DNA of 64,000 nucleotides from Cytophagales bacterium (GTDB taxonomy: Bacteria; Bacteroidota; Bacteroidia; Cytophagales; Cyclobacteriaceae), in NCBI GenBank assembly GCA_022360055.1, contig JAKSDO010000222.1, positions 1 to 64,000 of the forward strand, given 5' to 3'. A program made the position numbers and the translations under genes. Positions within the stretch are counted from its first letter, which is position 1; every line of letters begins with the position of its first letter. The notes beneath the pieces are model-generated. The model ran no database searches. It saw nothing but the letters and a program-made list of their open reading frames with translations, and had not been told where the DNA came from. Below, in pieces: positions 8,964 to 17,526 of this stretch.

Positions 8964-9968
8964 ATGAAAAGAGTTTCGCTTGAAATGATCGCCAAAGAGG
9001 TGAATCTTTCCAAAACCACCGTATCCATGGTACTTAATGGAAAGGGAGATATGCATAAAATCAACCCGGAAACACAAAAACTCATCTATAGTGTAGCTGA
9101 AAGACTCAGGTTTAGACCTAATATGGTGGCTAGAAATCTGTCCAAGGGTAGAAGCATGACACTTGCCTTGATTGTCCCTCGAATAATTGATACCTACTAC
9201 AGTCATATTGCCGAATCGATGGAGCAAATTACTTCAAAACTAGGATATCAGGTGCTTCTTGGAACTACGCATGAAGATCCCGCCATGGAAAAGGAACTTT
9301 TGTTAACCTTTGAAGCGCAACAGGTTGACGGGATCTTAATTGCATCCACTCAACATAATCTCGAGGATATAAAGACCATTTATCAGGGGGGACTACCTAT
9401 CGTGCTGTTTGATCGGCACTATCCTGAGGCGGACTTGCCGTATGTCGTTGTCGACAATTACCTTGGCACCCAAAAGTTGGTCAAATATTTGCGAGAAACA
9501 GGTAGAAAAAATATTGGCTACGTTGGGCTCAACCTTGACCTGACGGCAATCAAGGATAGGCAGAAGGGTTATAGAAATTCAATTGAAACGAAGGCAACAG
9601 AAGGCTACAATTTAAAAATTGTTGATCACCGCAATGCTAAATCAGATTGCCGAAGGGCGGTCGAGGAACTAATTTTAAATCAAAACGTTGATGGTATCGT
9701 ATTTGAAACTCAGTATCTGGCTTTGTTCGGCATTGCCAGGATTAGAGAGATGCATGTTGACTATCCGGGCACTGTTTCAATTGCAAGTTTTGGTGACCAT
9801 GAAGTGTTTTCCATTTTTCGGCCGGAAGTCACCGCTTTAGTATTACCCGTCGAACAAATAGCTCAGCGTTCAATCGATATGCTGATGGGACAAATCGAGC
9901 ATAAACCGAGCGGCAAAACGGAGTTACATGAGGTGATAAGACCAAGCATGGAGGTGAGAAATACCTGA
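8964..9968 (+). CDS. LacI-family transcriptional regulator
   Basis: With the ATG at 8964 the protein has 334 residues and begins with the LacI helix-turn-helix (MKRVSLEMIAKEVNLSKTTV, then SMVLNGK), followed by the hinge-helix region (FRPNMVARNLSKGRS). The rest is a periplasmic-binding-protein-type sugar sensor (TLALIVPRIIDTYYSHIAES, DGILIAST, VLFDRH, VVVDNYLG, IGYVG). It is a cytoplasmic DNA-binding repressor or activator whose ligand is probably a sugar or a pathway intermediate. It lies directly upstream of a catabolic locus in which two operator-like palindromes with a central CG (10031 and 13666) are the obvious binding sites. The Bacteroidota LacI family includes both repressors and activators. 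Confidence 0.9.
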   Translation: MKRVSLEMIAKEVNLSKTTVSMVLNGKGDMHKINPETQKLIYSVAERLRFRPNMVARNLSKGRSMTLALIVPRIIDTYYSHIAESMEQITSKLGYQVLLGTTHEDPAMEKELLLTFEAQQVDGILIASTQHNLEDIKTIYQGGLPIVLFDRHYPEADLPYVVVDNYLGTQKLVKYLRETGRKNIGYVGLNLDLTAIKDRQKGYRNSIETKATEGYNLKIVDHRNAKSDCRRAVEELILNQNVDGIVFETQYLALFGIARIREMHVDYPGTVSIASFGDHEVFSIFRPEVTALVLPVEQIAQRSIDMLMGQIEHKPSGKTELHEVIRPSMEVRNT

Positions 9969-10030
9969 CAATTCACATAATTCAAAAACAATTGTTGGAT
10001 TTGAGTTTGGTTTTCTGTAAAATTGCTAAA

Positions 10031-10044
10031 CTAAACCGATTTAG
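10031..10044. promoter_or_regulatory. LacI-type operator 1
   Basis: CTAAACCGATTTAG is an imperfect palindrome with a central CG, the usual form of a LacI-family operator. It sits between the lacI-type gene and the first ATG of the catabolic locus at 10066. A near-identical site lies at 13666-13683. Confidence 0.6.
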
Positions 10045-10065
10045 TATAACAAAACGAACCAAAAT

Positions 10066-10540
10066 TATGAATTCAATTAAAATCAAAGTTTCGGCGGAAG
10101 TTCTGTATTGTTTTATCCATGTCAAATCGATCGTTTCGGTAGAAGGCCAATTTTAATGGCCGGGTTTTTTGGATTAAGCATGGCGCTTTTTCTTATCGAT
10201 TTTCAGTTTTACGGCAACCGGGATGTCGAACAGGCAGGAACGCCAATGATCCTGTCATTTTTGTTTTACATCATGATTTTTGCCGCGACCCCGGATCCGG
10301 GTGTTTGGGTTCTTTTACCGGAAATATATCCGACAAAAGTTCGAGGAACGCCAATGATCATAGGCACATTTTGCCTGTTTGCCGGATCTACCTTGGTCAT
10401 CCAAACCTTTCCTATGTTGCGCGGCTGACCAGGTATGGCCTTTTGGGTTTATGCAGGTGTAATGCTTTCCGGATTTTGTGTGGAAAGTGGTGCCTGAAAC
10501 GAAAAACAAGACCTTGGAAGATATAGAAAATGTGGACTGA
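10066..10540 (+). pseudogene. MFS sugar-porter remnant
   Basis: An ATG at 10066 directly follows operator 1, as for an intact first gene, but its frame closes after about 30 codons. A shifted frame then gives the sugar-porter signatures DRFGRRPI and PEIYPTKVRGTP and four C-terminal membrane segments. After a further shift the tail reads FVWKVVPETKNKTLEDIE and ends at a TGA at 10538. Sugar porters have about 450-480 residues; here only about 150 remain, so the first two-thirds have been deleted and at least two frameshifts have accumulated. The original gene would have imported the sugar handled by this locus through the inner membrane. Loss of function is certain if the sequence is accurate. 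Confidence 0.8.
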
Positions 10541-10558
10541 GGAAAATTAGAGTTATTG

Positions 10559-10993
10559 ATGAGTTTAATTGAAAAATACAGTAATAAACGTAAGGGGTAT
10601 CATCCCATTTTGATAAGTGAAGGCTGGCAGGTGGCTCAGCTCAATTATATCGAAGAGCAGGATATAGCCAATATCGAAAAGATTGACTTACACAGGCATA
10701 CCGATGAAGTTTTTTGGTTACAAACAGGAAATGTAGCATTAATTACCGCTGAGATGGAAAGCGGTAAACCGATATTTCATGTGGAATTAATGTTGCCGGA
10801 AATCGTGTATAACATACCCAAAAATGTATGGCACAACATTGCTATGACACCGGGAAGCGCGGTAGTAATCATGGAGAAGTCGAATACGCATTTAAATGAT
10901 TTTGAATTCTATGGTTTAAATGACCGCGAAAGTCAGGAAATGAAGGGAATAGTGTTAAATGTATTTAATGCGTCAAACTTAGCAAACAAGTGA
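10559..10993 (+). CDS. Cupin-like protein
   Basis: The 144-residue protein (ATG at 10559; the TTG just before it is not preferred) has a cupin-type core: a first motif HRHTDEVFWLQTG at about residues 44-56, then beta strands, then a second motif region IPKNVWHNI near 95-103 with a conserved His. Small single-domain cupins near sugar-catabolic genes are often isomerases, epimerases or regulators. The His/Asp/Glu set suggests metal binding. It lies 18 bp after the MFS remnant, in the same transcriptional direction. No signal peptide is seen. The fold is fairly secure; the function is unknown. Confidence 0.65.
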   Translation: MSLIEKYSNKRKGYHPILISEGWQVAQLNYIEEQDIANIEKIDLHRHTDEVFWLQTGNVALITAEMESGKPIFHVELMLPEIVYNIPKNVWHNIAMTPGSAVVIMEKSNTHLNDFEFYGLNDRESQEMKGIVLNVFNASNLANK

Positions 10994-11018
10994 TATGTGG
11001 AAAAGTGATGGACCGTAA

Positions 11019-11219
11019 TATACCCTCGGAAACATTTGCGTAAACCCGGGAGACATTATCTATGGAGATCGGGATGGGGGTCTTGTAGTTCCTCAGGAAG
11101 TCGAAAGCGATGTTTTCGCAGGAGCTATTGAAAAAGCCTGCGGAGAAAAACCGGTACAAAAAGCCCTTGAGGGAATGATGAGTTCGGTGGATGCATTTAA
11201 TAAGTTTGGGATCATGTAA
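11019..11219 (+). pseudogene. RraA-like / HMG-aldolase family fragment
   Basis: Only the C-terminal third remains. The frame reads VNPGDIIYGDRDGGLVVPQE, then an Ala/Lys/Glu-rich helix, and ends at a TAA at 11217. The PGDxxxGDxDGxxVVP signature is typical of the RraA-like family, which includes 4-hydroxy-4-methyl-2-oxoglutarate aldolases and other 2-keto-acid lyases or isomerases in sugar-acid pathways. No start codon or N-terminal domain is present, so it is non-functional. Its position between the cupin and the SDR gene fits a former operon member. Confidence 0.7.
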
Positions 11220-11230
11220 AATTATAACTT

Positions 11231-12058
11231 ATGAGTGAAATAGATCTTAATGGAAAAAAAGCATTGGTCACCGGCGGGAGTCAGGGTATAGGTGCCGGGA
11301 TATGTCGAAAATTGGCCGCTTGTGGTGCCGATGTAGTTATTAATTACTACCGGAGTAAAGAAAAAGCAGCGTTGCTGGCCTCGGAAATTAAAGCAGAGTT
11401 CGGAGTGCATGCATGGGTGTGTTACGCTAATGTTGCCCGCAGTTCGGATGTGGCCGATATGTTCGCGTTTATGGATGGCAAGACCGGAGGCATTGATATT
11501 CTTGTGAATAACGCAGGAGCCGAAACCATCAGTCACGTACTGGATATGACTGAAAAGGAGTGGGACATGGTCATGGATATAAACCTTAAGGGACCTTGGT
11601 TGTGTGCACAACATGCCGGAAGGAGAATGGAGGCCACCGGAGGTGGAGTTATTGTTAACATTTCCTCTATTCACGATGTGGTTCCTCGAAAGGGATTGGT
11701 ACATTATTGCGCGTCTAAGGCAGGGCTAAAAATGCTGACCAAATGTCTGTCGCTAGAATTGGTCGACAAAAACATCAGGGTGGTTTCAGTAGCTCCGGGA
11801 GCTATTTATACCGAAATGAACCGTGAGGAAATCTCGGAATTCGGTGAAGAAAAATTTAAGAGTTGGATTCCGTCCGGAAATATCGGAGATGTTGAAGATA
11901 TAGCAAATGCTGTTGCATTTTTAGCAAGTAATCTTTCTTCATACATACACGGAGCGGATTTGTATATTGATGGAGGTTATATGAACAATACCATTCAGTA
12001 TGATCCGCGACCTCCAAGAAAAAATGGCAGCAACAGTCAGGGGCAGAGGCTCAGTTAA
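11231..12058 (+). CDS. SDR-family oxidoreductase
   Basis: The 275-residue classical short-chain dehydrogenase has the Rossmann glycine motif TGGSQGIG at 14-21, NNAG at 93-96, catalytic Ser at 145/146, Tyr159 and Lys163 (YCASK), and the PG motif after the sixth strand. It is of the glucose 1-dehydrogenase / gluconate 5-dehydrogenase type and should oxidise a sugar or sugar acid with NAD(P) in the cytoplasm. The C-terminal 20 residues (PRPPRKNGSNSQ) extend past the usual end and are Pro/Arg-rich. The gene follows the RraA remnant by 11 bp and precedes the UxuA-like remnant, which suggests a sugar-oxidation pathway. The exact substrate is not determined. Confidence 0.88.
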   Translation: MSEIDLNGKKALVTGGSQGIGAGICRKLAACGADVVINYYRSKEKAALLASEIKAEFGVHAWVCYANVARSSDVADMFAFMDGKTGGIDILVNNAGAETISHVLDMTEKEWDMVMDINLKGPWLCAQHAGRRMEATGGGVIVNISSIHDVVPRKGLVHYCASKAGLKMLTKCLSLELVDKNIRVVSVAPGAIYTEMNREEISEFGEEKFKSWIPSGNIGDVEDIANAVAFLASNLSSYIHGADLYIDGGYMNNTIQYDPRPPRKNGSNSQGQRLS

Positions 12059-12091
12059 AATGATTTAAACCATAGACAACAATCGTGTAAA

Positions 12092-12370
12092 ATGATCAAG
12101 ATCGGTTTCGGACGATGCGGACACATGCTCAATGAAAAGCATTACAAATTTGCCAAACAATGTGGTGCGACACATTTACTCATACATTCGGTAGATTATT
12201 TTGGTCACGATAAAAACTTCAAGGATCGCGCGAATCAACCTGTGGGGGAAAAGGAAGATTGGGGTAAAGCGGGCACTGGCAGATCTGTTTGGTCAGCCGA
12301 AGAACTGAAAACGATTAAATCTGGGATCAATAGTCATGGTCCGGAATATGGTGTACGACGAAAATTGTAA
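12092..12370 (+). pseudogene. N-terminal fragment of a UxuA-like mannonate dehydratase
   Basis: The 92-residue frame starts like the UxuA-related TIM-barrel family (GFGRCGHMLNEKHYKFAKQC, then GATHLLIHSVDYF). The family usually has 330-400 residues, so about three-quarters of the protein, including the metal and catalytic sites, is missing. The last 20 residues appear to come from a distant part of the gene or from read-through, which fits an internal deletion. The intact enzyme would dehydrate an aldonic acid. It sits between the SDR and lactonase genes. Confidence 0.65.
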
Positions 12371-12388
12371 TTTAAACAATACCGATCC

Positions 12389-13465
12389 ATGAGGCTTTAC
12401 ATTGGCTGCTATACTACAAAACTTACCGAGGAGTTGGTTGGAAAAGGTCGGGGGATCTATGTGTTGGAATTGGACACCTCAAATGGCAAAATTAAGTACC
12501 TCGATTGCATCGAGGCAACCAATCCCAGTTATCTGGCAATTTCCAATAATGGCAGATTTTTATTCGCGTTAGAAGAAAATCCCATTGAGGAGTTACCAAA
12601 GGTTTCCTCTTTTGGGATAAACAGGTCCGGAGCCGGCAGACATTTGGAATTTATCAACAAACATGAATTGCCCGGATCATTTGCTTGTCATTTGACGATT
12701 TCAAAATCAGGGCATCACCTGATCGTCGGTTCATACATGTCGGGTAATGTACTGATTTATCCCATTACCGAAGAAGGTCGAATCGGTCCTTATATTCACA
12801 ATGTAATTCATAAAGGTAACGGGCCAAATAAAGTCCGCCAAGAGGCTCCTCATGTTCATTTTATTTGTCCGGATGATGAAGACCGGTTTTATGTGGTGGA
12901 CCTGGGAATAGATATGGTGAAATCTTACGGGTTCTCACACGATCGGATCAAAGAACAACCGGAGAAAAACATGCAAATTAATTCGGGTTCCGGCCCCAGG
13001 CATATGGCGATAAGTCCATCGGGGAATCACGCTTTCGTTTTCTCAGAATTGGACGCGAAAATTTATAGTTTCAAGAAACTGGATGGACGGTTTGAGCCAT
13101 TGGAGTCAATTCCTACTCTTCCGCTTGAATTCAAAGGAATCCCAAGCGGGGCAGCCATAAGAATACATCCAAACGGAAGGTTCATCTATGTCTCTAACCG
13201 GGGGTATAACGGGATCACGATTTTTCAATTTGATGAAAAGAGTGAAAAATTGTCATGGAGCGGATATGTGCCTTCCGGTGGAAAAACCCCTCGGGATATG
13301 AACATTGACCCTGAAGGAAACTGGTTGGTATGTGCGAATCAGGATTCGAATAATCTTGTGGTGTTCGAAATTAATCCGACATCAGGGCGACTATTGCAAA
13401 ACAGTGTGAATAAAGAGGTCAAATCACCAAGCTGTGTACTGTTTGGAAAAGAGGAGATAAGGTAG
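12389..13465 (+). CDS. Lactonase family protein (6-phosphogluconolactonase type, seven-bladed propeller)
   Basis: The 358-residue protein begins MRLYIGCYTTK and has repeated blades of the form SNNGRFLFALEE, SPSGNHAFVFSE, HPNGRFIYVSNRG and DPEGNWLVCANQDSNNLVVF, typical of the lactonase family with a seven-bladed beta-propeller. Members hydrolyse sugar lactones such as 6-phosphogluconolactone. The motifs APHVHFICP and GSGPRHMAISP, conserved in the family, are present. No signal peptide is seen, so it is cytoplasmic. Next to an SDR dehydrogenase, it would open the lactone made by oxidation of an aldose. It is intact, unlike three of its neighbours. Confidence 0.85.
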   Translation: MRLYIGCYTTKLTEELVGKGRGIYVLELDTSNGKIKYLDCIEATNPSYLAISNNGRFLFALEENPIEELPKVSSFGINRSGAGRHLEFINKHELPGSFACHLTISKSGHHLIVGSYMSGNVLIYPITEEGRIGPYIHNVIHKGNGPNKVRQEAPHVHFICPDDEDRFYVVDLGIDMVKSYGFSHDRIKEQPEKNMQINSGSGPRHMAISPSGNHAFVFSELDAKIYSFKKLDGRFEPLESIPTLPLEFKGIPSGAAIRIHPNGRFIYVSNRGYNGITIFQFDEKSEKLSWSGYVPSGGKTPRDMNIDPEGNWLVCANQDSNNLVVFEINPTSGRLLQNSVNKEVKSPSCVLFGKEEIR

Positions 13466-13665
13466 AAATCCAAGTAAGAACGCCCCGTTCCGGAGTCTTA
13501 GACAACCCGTAAAGAAACACACGGAACCTGACCCTCAGTCTGAATTATGCACTGGAAATCCATTACAACTCGTGATGGGCAAAAATTCTTTCGGATGATC
13601 TCCGCTTTGCTCCGTCAGGGATATGAAAAATTGTTGTCTGAATATAAAAAAACATTATTTTGCTC

Positions 13666-13683
13666 AACTAAAACGATTTAGTT
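13666..13683. promoter_or_regulatory. LacI-type operator 2
   Basis: AACTAAAACGATTTAGTT is an 18-bp imperfect palindrome (16 of 18 positions symmetric) with a central CG. Its core differs from operator 1 at one base. It lies immediately upstream of a promoter -7 box, so bound regulator would cover the promoter and block the mannosidase operon. Confidence 0.65.
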
Positions 13684-13686
13684 GTG

Positions 13687-13694
13687 TATATTTG
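13687..13694 (+). promoter_or_regulatory. Bacteroidota -7 promoter box TATATTTG
   Basis: TATATTTG matches the Bacteroidota sigma-A -7 consensus TAnnTTTG exactly and starts four bases after operator 2. A TTTG about 24 bp upstream could be the -33 element, although the spacing is longer than usual. Confidence 0.5.
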
Positions 13695-13919
13695 TAAAAA
13701 GAAATTATGCGATTCTCGTCGTTGCGGAACCCGTATGAAACAGAAATTGCCAAGTACTTGTATAATACCATTTGGTTGGCTTCGGAGTCCTGATTTGTCT
13801 GGCTATGTAAAAGGTTACCTGAACGGGGTATGTGGCGACAATTTCGACTTTCATTTCACCTTATTTCCAAACATTGTTTGTTTCACATTAGAATCTACCA
13901 ATTAACGATCATCAGCGTC

Positions 13920-16900
13920 ATGACATCATTCGGCTATTTTCAAATTAATCCAACGAGGTGTTTGTTCCTGTTGGTTTCATTATTGTTGACGTACAAAAGC
14001 TTTGCGCATGAAGGAGCTGGCAACAACCACATTCACACTATTAATACGAATTTCAAGCTTTACCGGCAATGTAGTGCGGATACTGAAGGCTATGCCTACA
14101 AGTTGGGTGGAGGCGAGTACGACTACCCATCTCTTCGGGATGACCATAGGGATGCGATGATTGCCAGGGCTACTACCGGGAAAAGTGGTTTTGAATTCAT
14201 GACCGGAAAAATAGCGGAAGATCATGAAGGCGATGATGTTACGTTCTTTTTTTATTCGAACGTCGACCTCAATAAGCGCCTCCCTTATGATATTAAAGTA
14301 AACGATCGACCTCTTCTTACCTTTCAAGCCAGGGAAGATGGCTCGATGGAAATTCTTGACAATCCCGGTAGGGGAGAAATCGAGTACTTTCTGGTAAGGA
14401 GAGACCTCAATGGCGACGGTGTAGGAGCTTTAAGGCTTACGGTATCCAAAAGCATTGTTTCTAATGGCGCTCAAGCCAAGATTTCGGTATATGGACATCA
14501 TAAAGGGAGTAATTCCTGGTTTATGATATTCAAGGTGCCGGATGCGGTTTCACATCTTGCCAGGACTGCTACGCAAGAAGTCTCTTTTCGCATTCGTCAG
14601 TTTAACGATATGCTGCTCATAGATGCTCCGCTTCGTTTGGCCGGACAAACAATTCAACTTGTCAGCGATAATAAAAAGAGTAAAAAGATCACTTTCAAGG
14701 TGCAGAGTGAATTGGCTAAAGCCTCTGCAAGGATTGCGGCCCCCAAAAAGTTTTTTGCCATCTATTTTGAAGGGGACGTATTTGAACTAAAAATCGACCC
14801 CCCCTCTGAAGAGATAAACCGATCCGAAGTTGTGGGAGCGTTTGTCTATCATGTGCATTCGCACGCATCCGGCGACTGGTCCATGACGTTTAGCAAATTT
14901 TACCGGCCAAAACATTTTCAAACCTATTCCAATTTTTTTGATGCCGGGTATGCCGGGAGCAAGGTGTCCATTATGAATTCCAGCCATCAGGATATTGCCT
15001 GGGTAGATCGTCCTGAAATATGCATCATCATGCGGGACACTCTGCTGCTTACTCCCGTTTTGAAAGACGCATTCGAGCGGGCTGATTATGGTTTTGATGT
15101 GGAAGATGCGCTCATGCTGCGAGAATATCTGGAAAGGCACCCGGACGCGAAGGATAGAATCAGTGAATTGCTTAAGAGAAAGTTATTATCCATCGGTGCC
15201 ACCTACAATTGCCCCTATGAAGATATGTACAGTGGAGAAGATTTGGTTCGTCAACTTTACGTCGGTAAAAGATGGCTTAAAAATACCTTCGACGGTTACG
15301 ATTCGAAGGTTTATTGGAATGTAGACGTTCCCGGTAAAACAATTCAAATGCCGCAAATATTAAAAAAGGCAGGTGTGGATTATATGGTCATAAGTCGACA
15401 TGCAAAGAGCTTCTTTCACTGGGCAAGCCCGGATGGTAGCTCGGTATTTACCTATTCTCCGGGACACTATGGAACGGACCTGGTGCACTTGTCTCAGGAT
15501 CGCGGAAATCAACTTAAATATGGAGCCGAACAGGTCGTTTGGTGGGGGCGTTATTCCGAGACAAAAGATCATTACACCCCATTGCTGTCCAGTCAGGACA
15601 TGCTTCCGGCCATCGATTATTCAGAATTCATCAATGCCTGGAACGAAAAGAAAAACATCAAAGACTCCAATAAAAAGGAGAAAAAAATCTATTTGCCCGA
15701 TATGGAATTGATGACCGTGGATGAGTTTATGCCACTTGCCGCCAAAAGTGTCGATTTGATTGATACGATCCTCGGTGAACGTCCAAATGTATGGGTTTAT
15801 ATTCACGGACCTGCGCACCATACTGCACTGAGCGCAAGTAGAGGAGCCTCAAAACTGTTAACTGCCGCAGAAAAGTTTTTCACGGCTTCCTATCTACTGG
15901 ATAGATCGAAGATGCCTTACCCTGAAGATGCCTTTGATCAGGCCTGGCAGGATAAAGTATATCCCGATCATGGTTGGGGAGGGCACGATGGAGACATTAC
16001 CGATGGATTGTTCGAATCCAAGCTTGTCAGCTCCAGGGTGCAGGGCAAGCAATTGCTTGATAAGGCACTGACCTTTTTGTCGAGCCGGGTGGATATCAAG
16101 GAAGATCTCGGGACACCGATTGTAGTTTTTAACAGCTTATCCTGGGAACGGACCGACCCGGTGACCGTAGAGGTTGACCTTCTCGAGGGAGCGGCTAAAG
16201 ACTTATCGATAACAGATGCCGGTGGGCGCAGTTTGGCTCTGCAATTGTCGGAGCTGAAGACATATGACGATGGCTCCATCAGCAGGGCGAAGCTGACTTT
16301 CGTCGCAGAAAAAGTTCCATCCGTGGGTTACAAAACATTTTACCTCCATCATTCAACTCCCGGAGCTAAGGCGGTTGATGTTTTGGTCAATGCCACATCT
16401 TACGAGAACCCGTACTACCGGCTTTCCTTTGCGGAAGGCGGGCTGGCGCAGGTATATGATAAAGAACTGAAGAAGGATTTATTTGCGACCGAAGACTTTA
16501 AAACCGGTGAGATATTTACGTTAGAGTCGGTTGGGAATGGAGCGGGAGAATTCGGCGATATTCAGCAACCCTTTATGAACGATTTCGATCAGGTGAGTAT
16601 TCACAAGCCAGAGGCAGAGATCATCGAAAACGGCAGTGTCTTTACTACCTATCGAATCAGGCAGCAAGTACTTCACGCCATTGTACAACAAGATATTACA
16701 GTTTACCACGAACTCAAGCGCATTCAATTTGACAACAAATTGCTCAACTGGGACGGAGAGCTCTATCGCGAGTTCCGCACCGCTTACCCGGTTAATATGG
16801 AAAATGCAACCATTACATACGATGTGCCTTTTGGTTCGGTTCAGGTAGGTCGTGACGAGATTAAAACGGCCGGAGAGCGTTATACGCCTTTGTGTAAAGA

Positions 16901-17483
16901 CGTACACCCGCGCGCCCTGATGGATTGGATTTCAGCTTCCGACGAAGAGATGGTTGTTACACTGAGCTCTTCTGTAGCGGCGGCGGATTGGATAGACCCG
17001 ACAAAGGAGAATGAAAGGGCCGTGCTTCAGCACGTACTTCTTGCCAGTCGGAAATCTTGCCACTGGGAAGGCAATTTGTACTCACAGGAGGGGAGTCATT
17101 CTTATGCGCACATACTGACCTCCACAACTGCCGGAGATCGGTCCGGAACGCTTATTGCCGAGCAGTTCAACGAACCACTTTTTGTGGTGTACAACCCGGA
17201 CAAATCATCCAAAGCAAACCTGTCGGAAGAAGAAAGCTTTTTTAAAGTAAAGGGAAATGATGTGATCGTAACCGCCATCAAAAAAGCAGAAGATTCCGAT
17301 GATGTTGTGGTTAGACTTTACAATAGGGAAGGGAATGGTACGGATGTAAAAATCAGTTCCTACTTCGATTCCGATGGTATGTACCAAACCAACATCATTG
17401 AAGAAAATCCACAGCGGATAAAGCAGTTGAAATTAGGCAAATATGCCATTGAGACGGTGATCATGGATGTACGAGGAAAATAA
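13920..17483 (+). CDS. GH38-type alpha-mannosidase, secreted
   Basis: The protein has 1187 residues from the ATG at 13920, which gives a signal peptide (CLFLLVSLLLTYKSFAHE). After a beta-rich N-terminal region, the GH38 core begins with SHQDIAW (His356, Asp358, zinc ligands in the family). The nucleophile motif follows as WNVDVPG with Asp469, then IQMPQILKKAGVDYMV, matching the WxxDxxG...P...aG pattern of GH38. A long C-terminal beta-sandwich region completes the usual architecture. It should remove alpha-mannosyl residues outside the cytoplasm. It starts a presumed operon behind operator 2 and a -7 box and is followed 43 bp later by the solute-binding-like gene. The long N-terminal extension is unusual for the family. 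Confidence 0.8.
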   Translation: MTSFGYFQINPTRCLFLLVSLLLTYKSFAHEGAGNNHIHTINTNFKLYRQCSADTEGYAYKLGGGEYDYPSLRDDHRDAMIARATTGKSGFEFMTGKIAEDHEGDDVTFFFYSNVDLNKRLPYDIKVNDRPLLTFQAREDGSMEILDNPGRGEIEYFLVRRDLNGDGVGALRLTVSKSIVSNGAQAKISVYGHHKGSNSWFMIFKVPDAVSHLARTATQEVSFRIRQFNDMLLIDAPLRLAGQTIQLVSDNKKSKKITFKVQSELAKASARIAAPKKFFAIYFEGDVFELKIDPPSEEINRSEVVGAFVYHVHSHASGDWSMTFSKFYRPKHFQTYSNFFDAGYAGSKVSIMNSSHQDIAWVDRPEICIIMRDTLLLTPVLKDAFERADYGFDVEDALMLREYLERHPDAKDRISELLKRKLLSIGATYNCPYEDMYSGEDLVRQLYVGKRWLKNTFDGYDSKVYWNVDVPGKTIQMPQILKKAGVDYMVISRHAKSFFHWASPDGSSVFTYSPGHYGTDLVHLSQDRGNQLKYGAEQVVWWGRYSETKDHYTPLLSSQDMLPAIDYSEFINAWNEKKNIKDSNKKEKKIYLPDMELMTVDEFMPLAAKSVDLIDTILGERPNVWVYIHGPAHHTALSASRGASKLLTAAEKFFTASYLLDRSKMPYPEDAFDQAWQDKVYPDHGWGGHDGDITDGLFESKLVSSRVQGKQLLDKALTFLSSRVDIKEDLGTPIVVFNSLSWERTDPVTVEVDLLEGAAKDLSITDAGGRSLALQLSELKTYDDGSISRAKLTFVAEKVPSVGYKTFYLHHSTPGAKAVDVLVNATSYENPYYRLSFAEGGLAQVYDKELKKDLFATEDFKTGEIFTLESVGNGAGEFGDIQQPFMNDFDQVSIHKPEAEIIENGSVFTTYRIRQQVLHAIVQQDITVYHELKRIQFDNKLLNWDGELYREFRTAYPVNMENATITYDVPFGSVQVGRDEIKTAGERYTPLCKDVHPRALMDWISASDEEMVVTLSSSVAAADWIDPTKENERAVLQHVLLASRKSCHWEGNLYSQEGSHSYAHILTSTTAGDRSGTLIAEQFNEPLFVVYNPDKSSKANLSEEESFFKVKGNDVIVTAIKKAEDSDDVVVRLYNREGNGTDVKISSYFDSDGMYQTNIIEENPQRIKQLKLGKYAIETVIMDVRGK

Positions 17484-17526
17484 CGGAAAAGCAGTCGGCG
17501 AAAATACCACTAAAAATTAGTAACAT

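Larger units (their letters stand above)
13466..13919. other. Regulatory gap ahead of the alpha-mannosidase gene
   Basis: This 454-bp gap holds operator 2 and a promoter box. Just after the promoter an ATG at 13707 opens a 28-codon frame (MRFSSLRNPYETEIAKYLYN) that stops at 13793. It may be a leader peptide or the stub of a deleted gene. The mannosidase frame extends upstream to 13830, but the extension does not look like a signal peptide, whereas the ATG at 13920 gives a good one. Confidence 0.5.
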
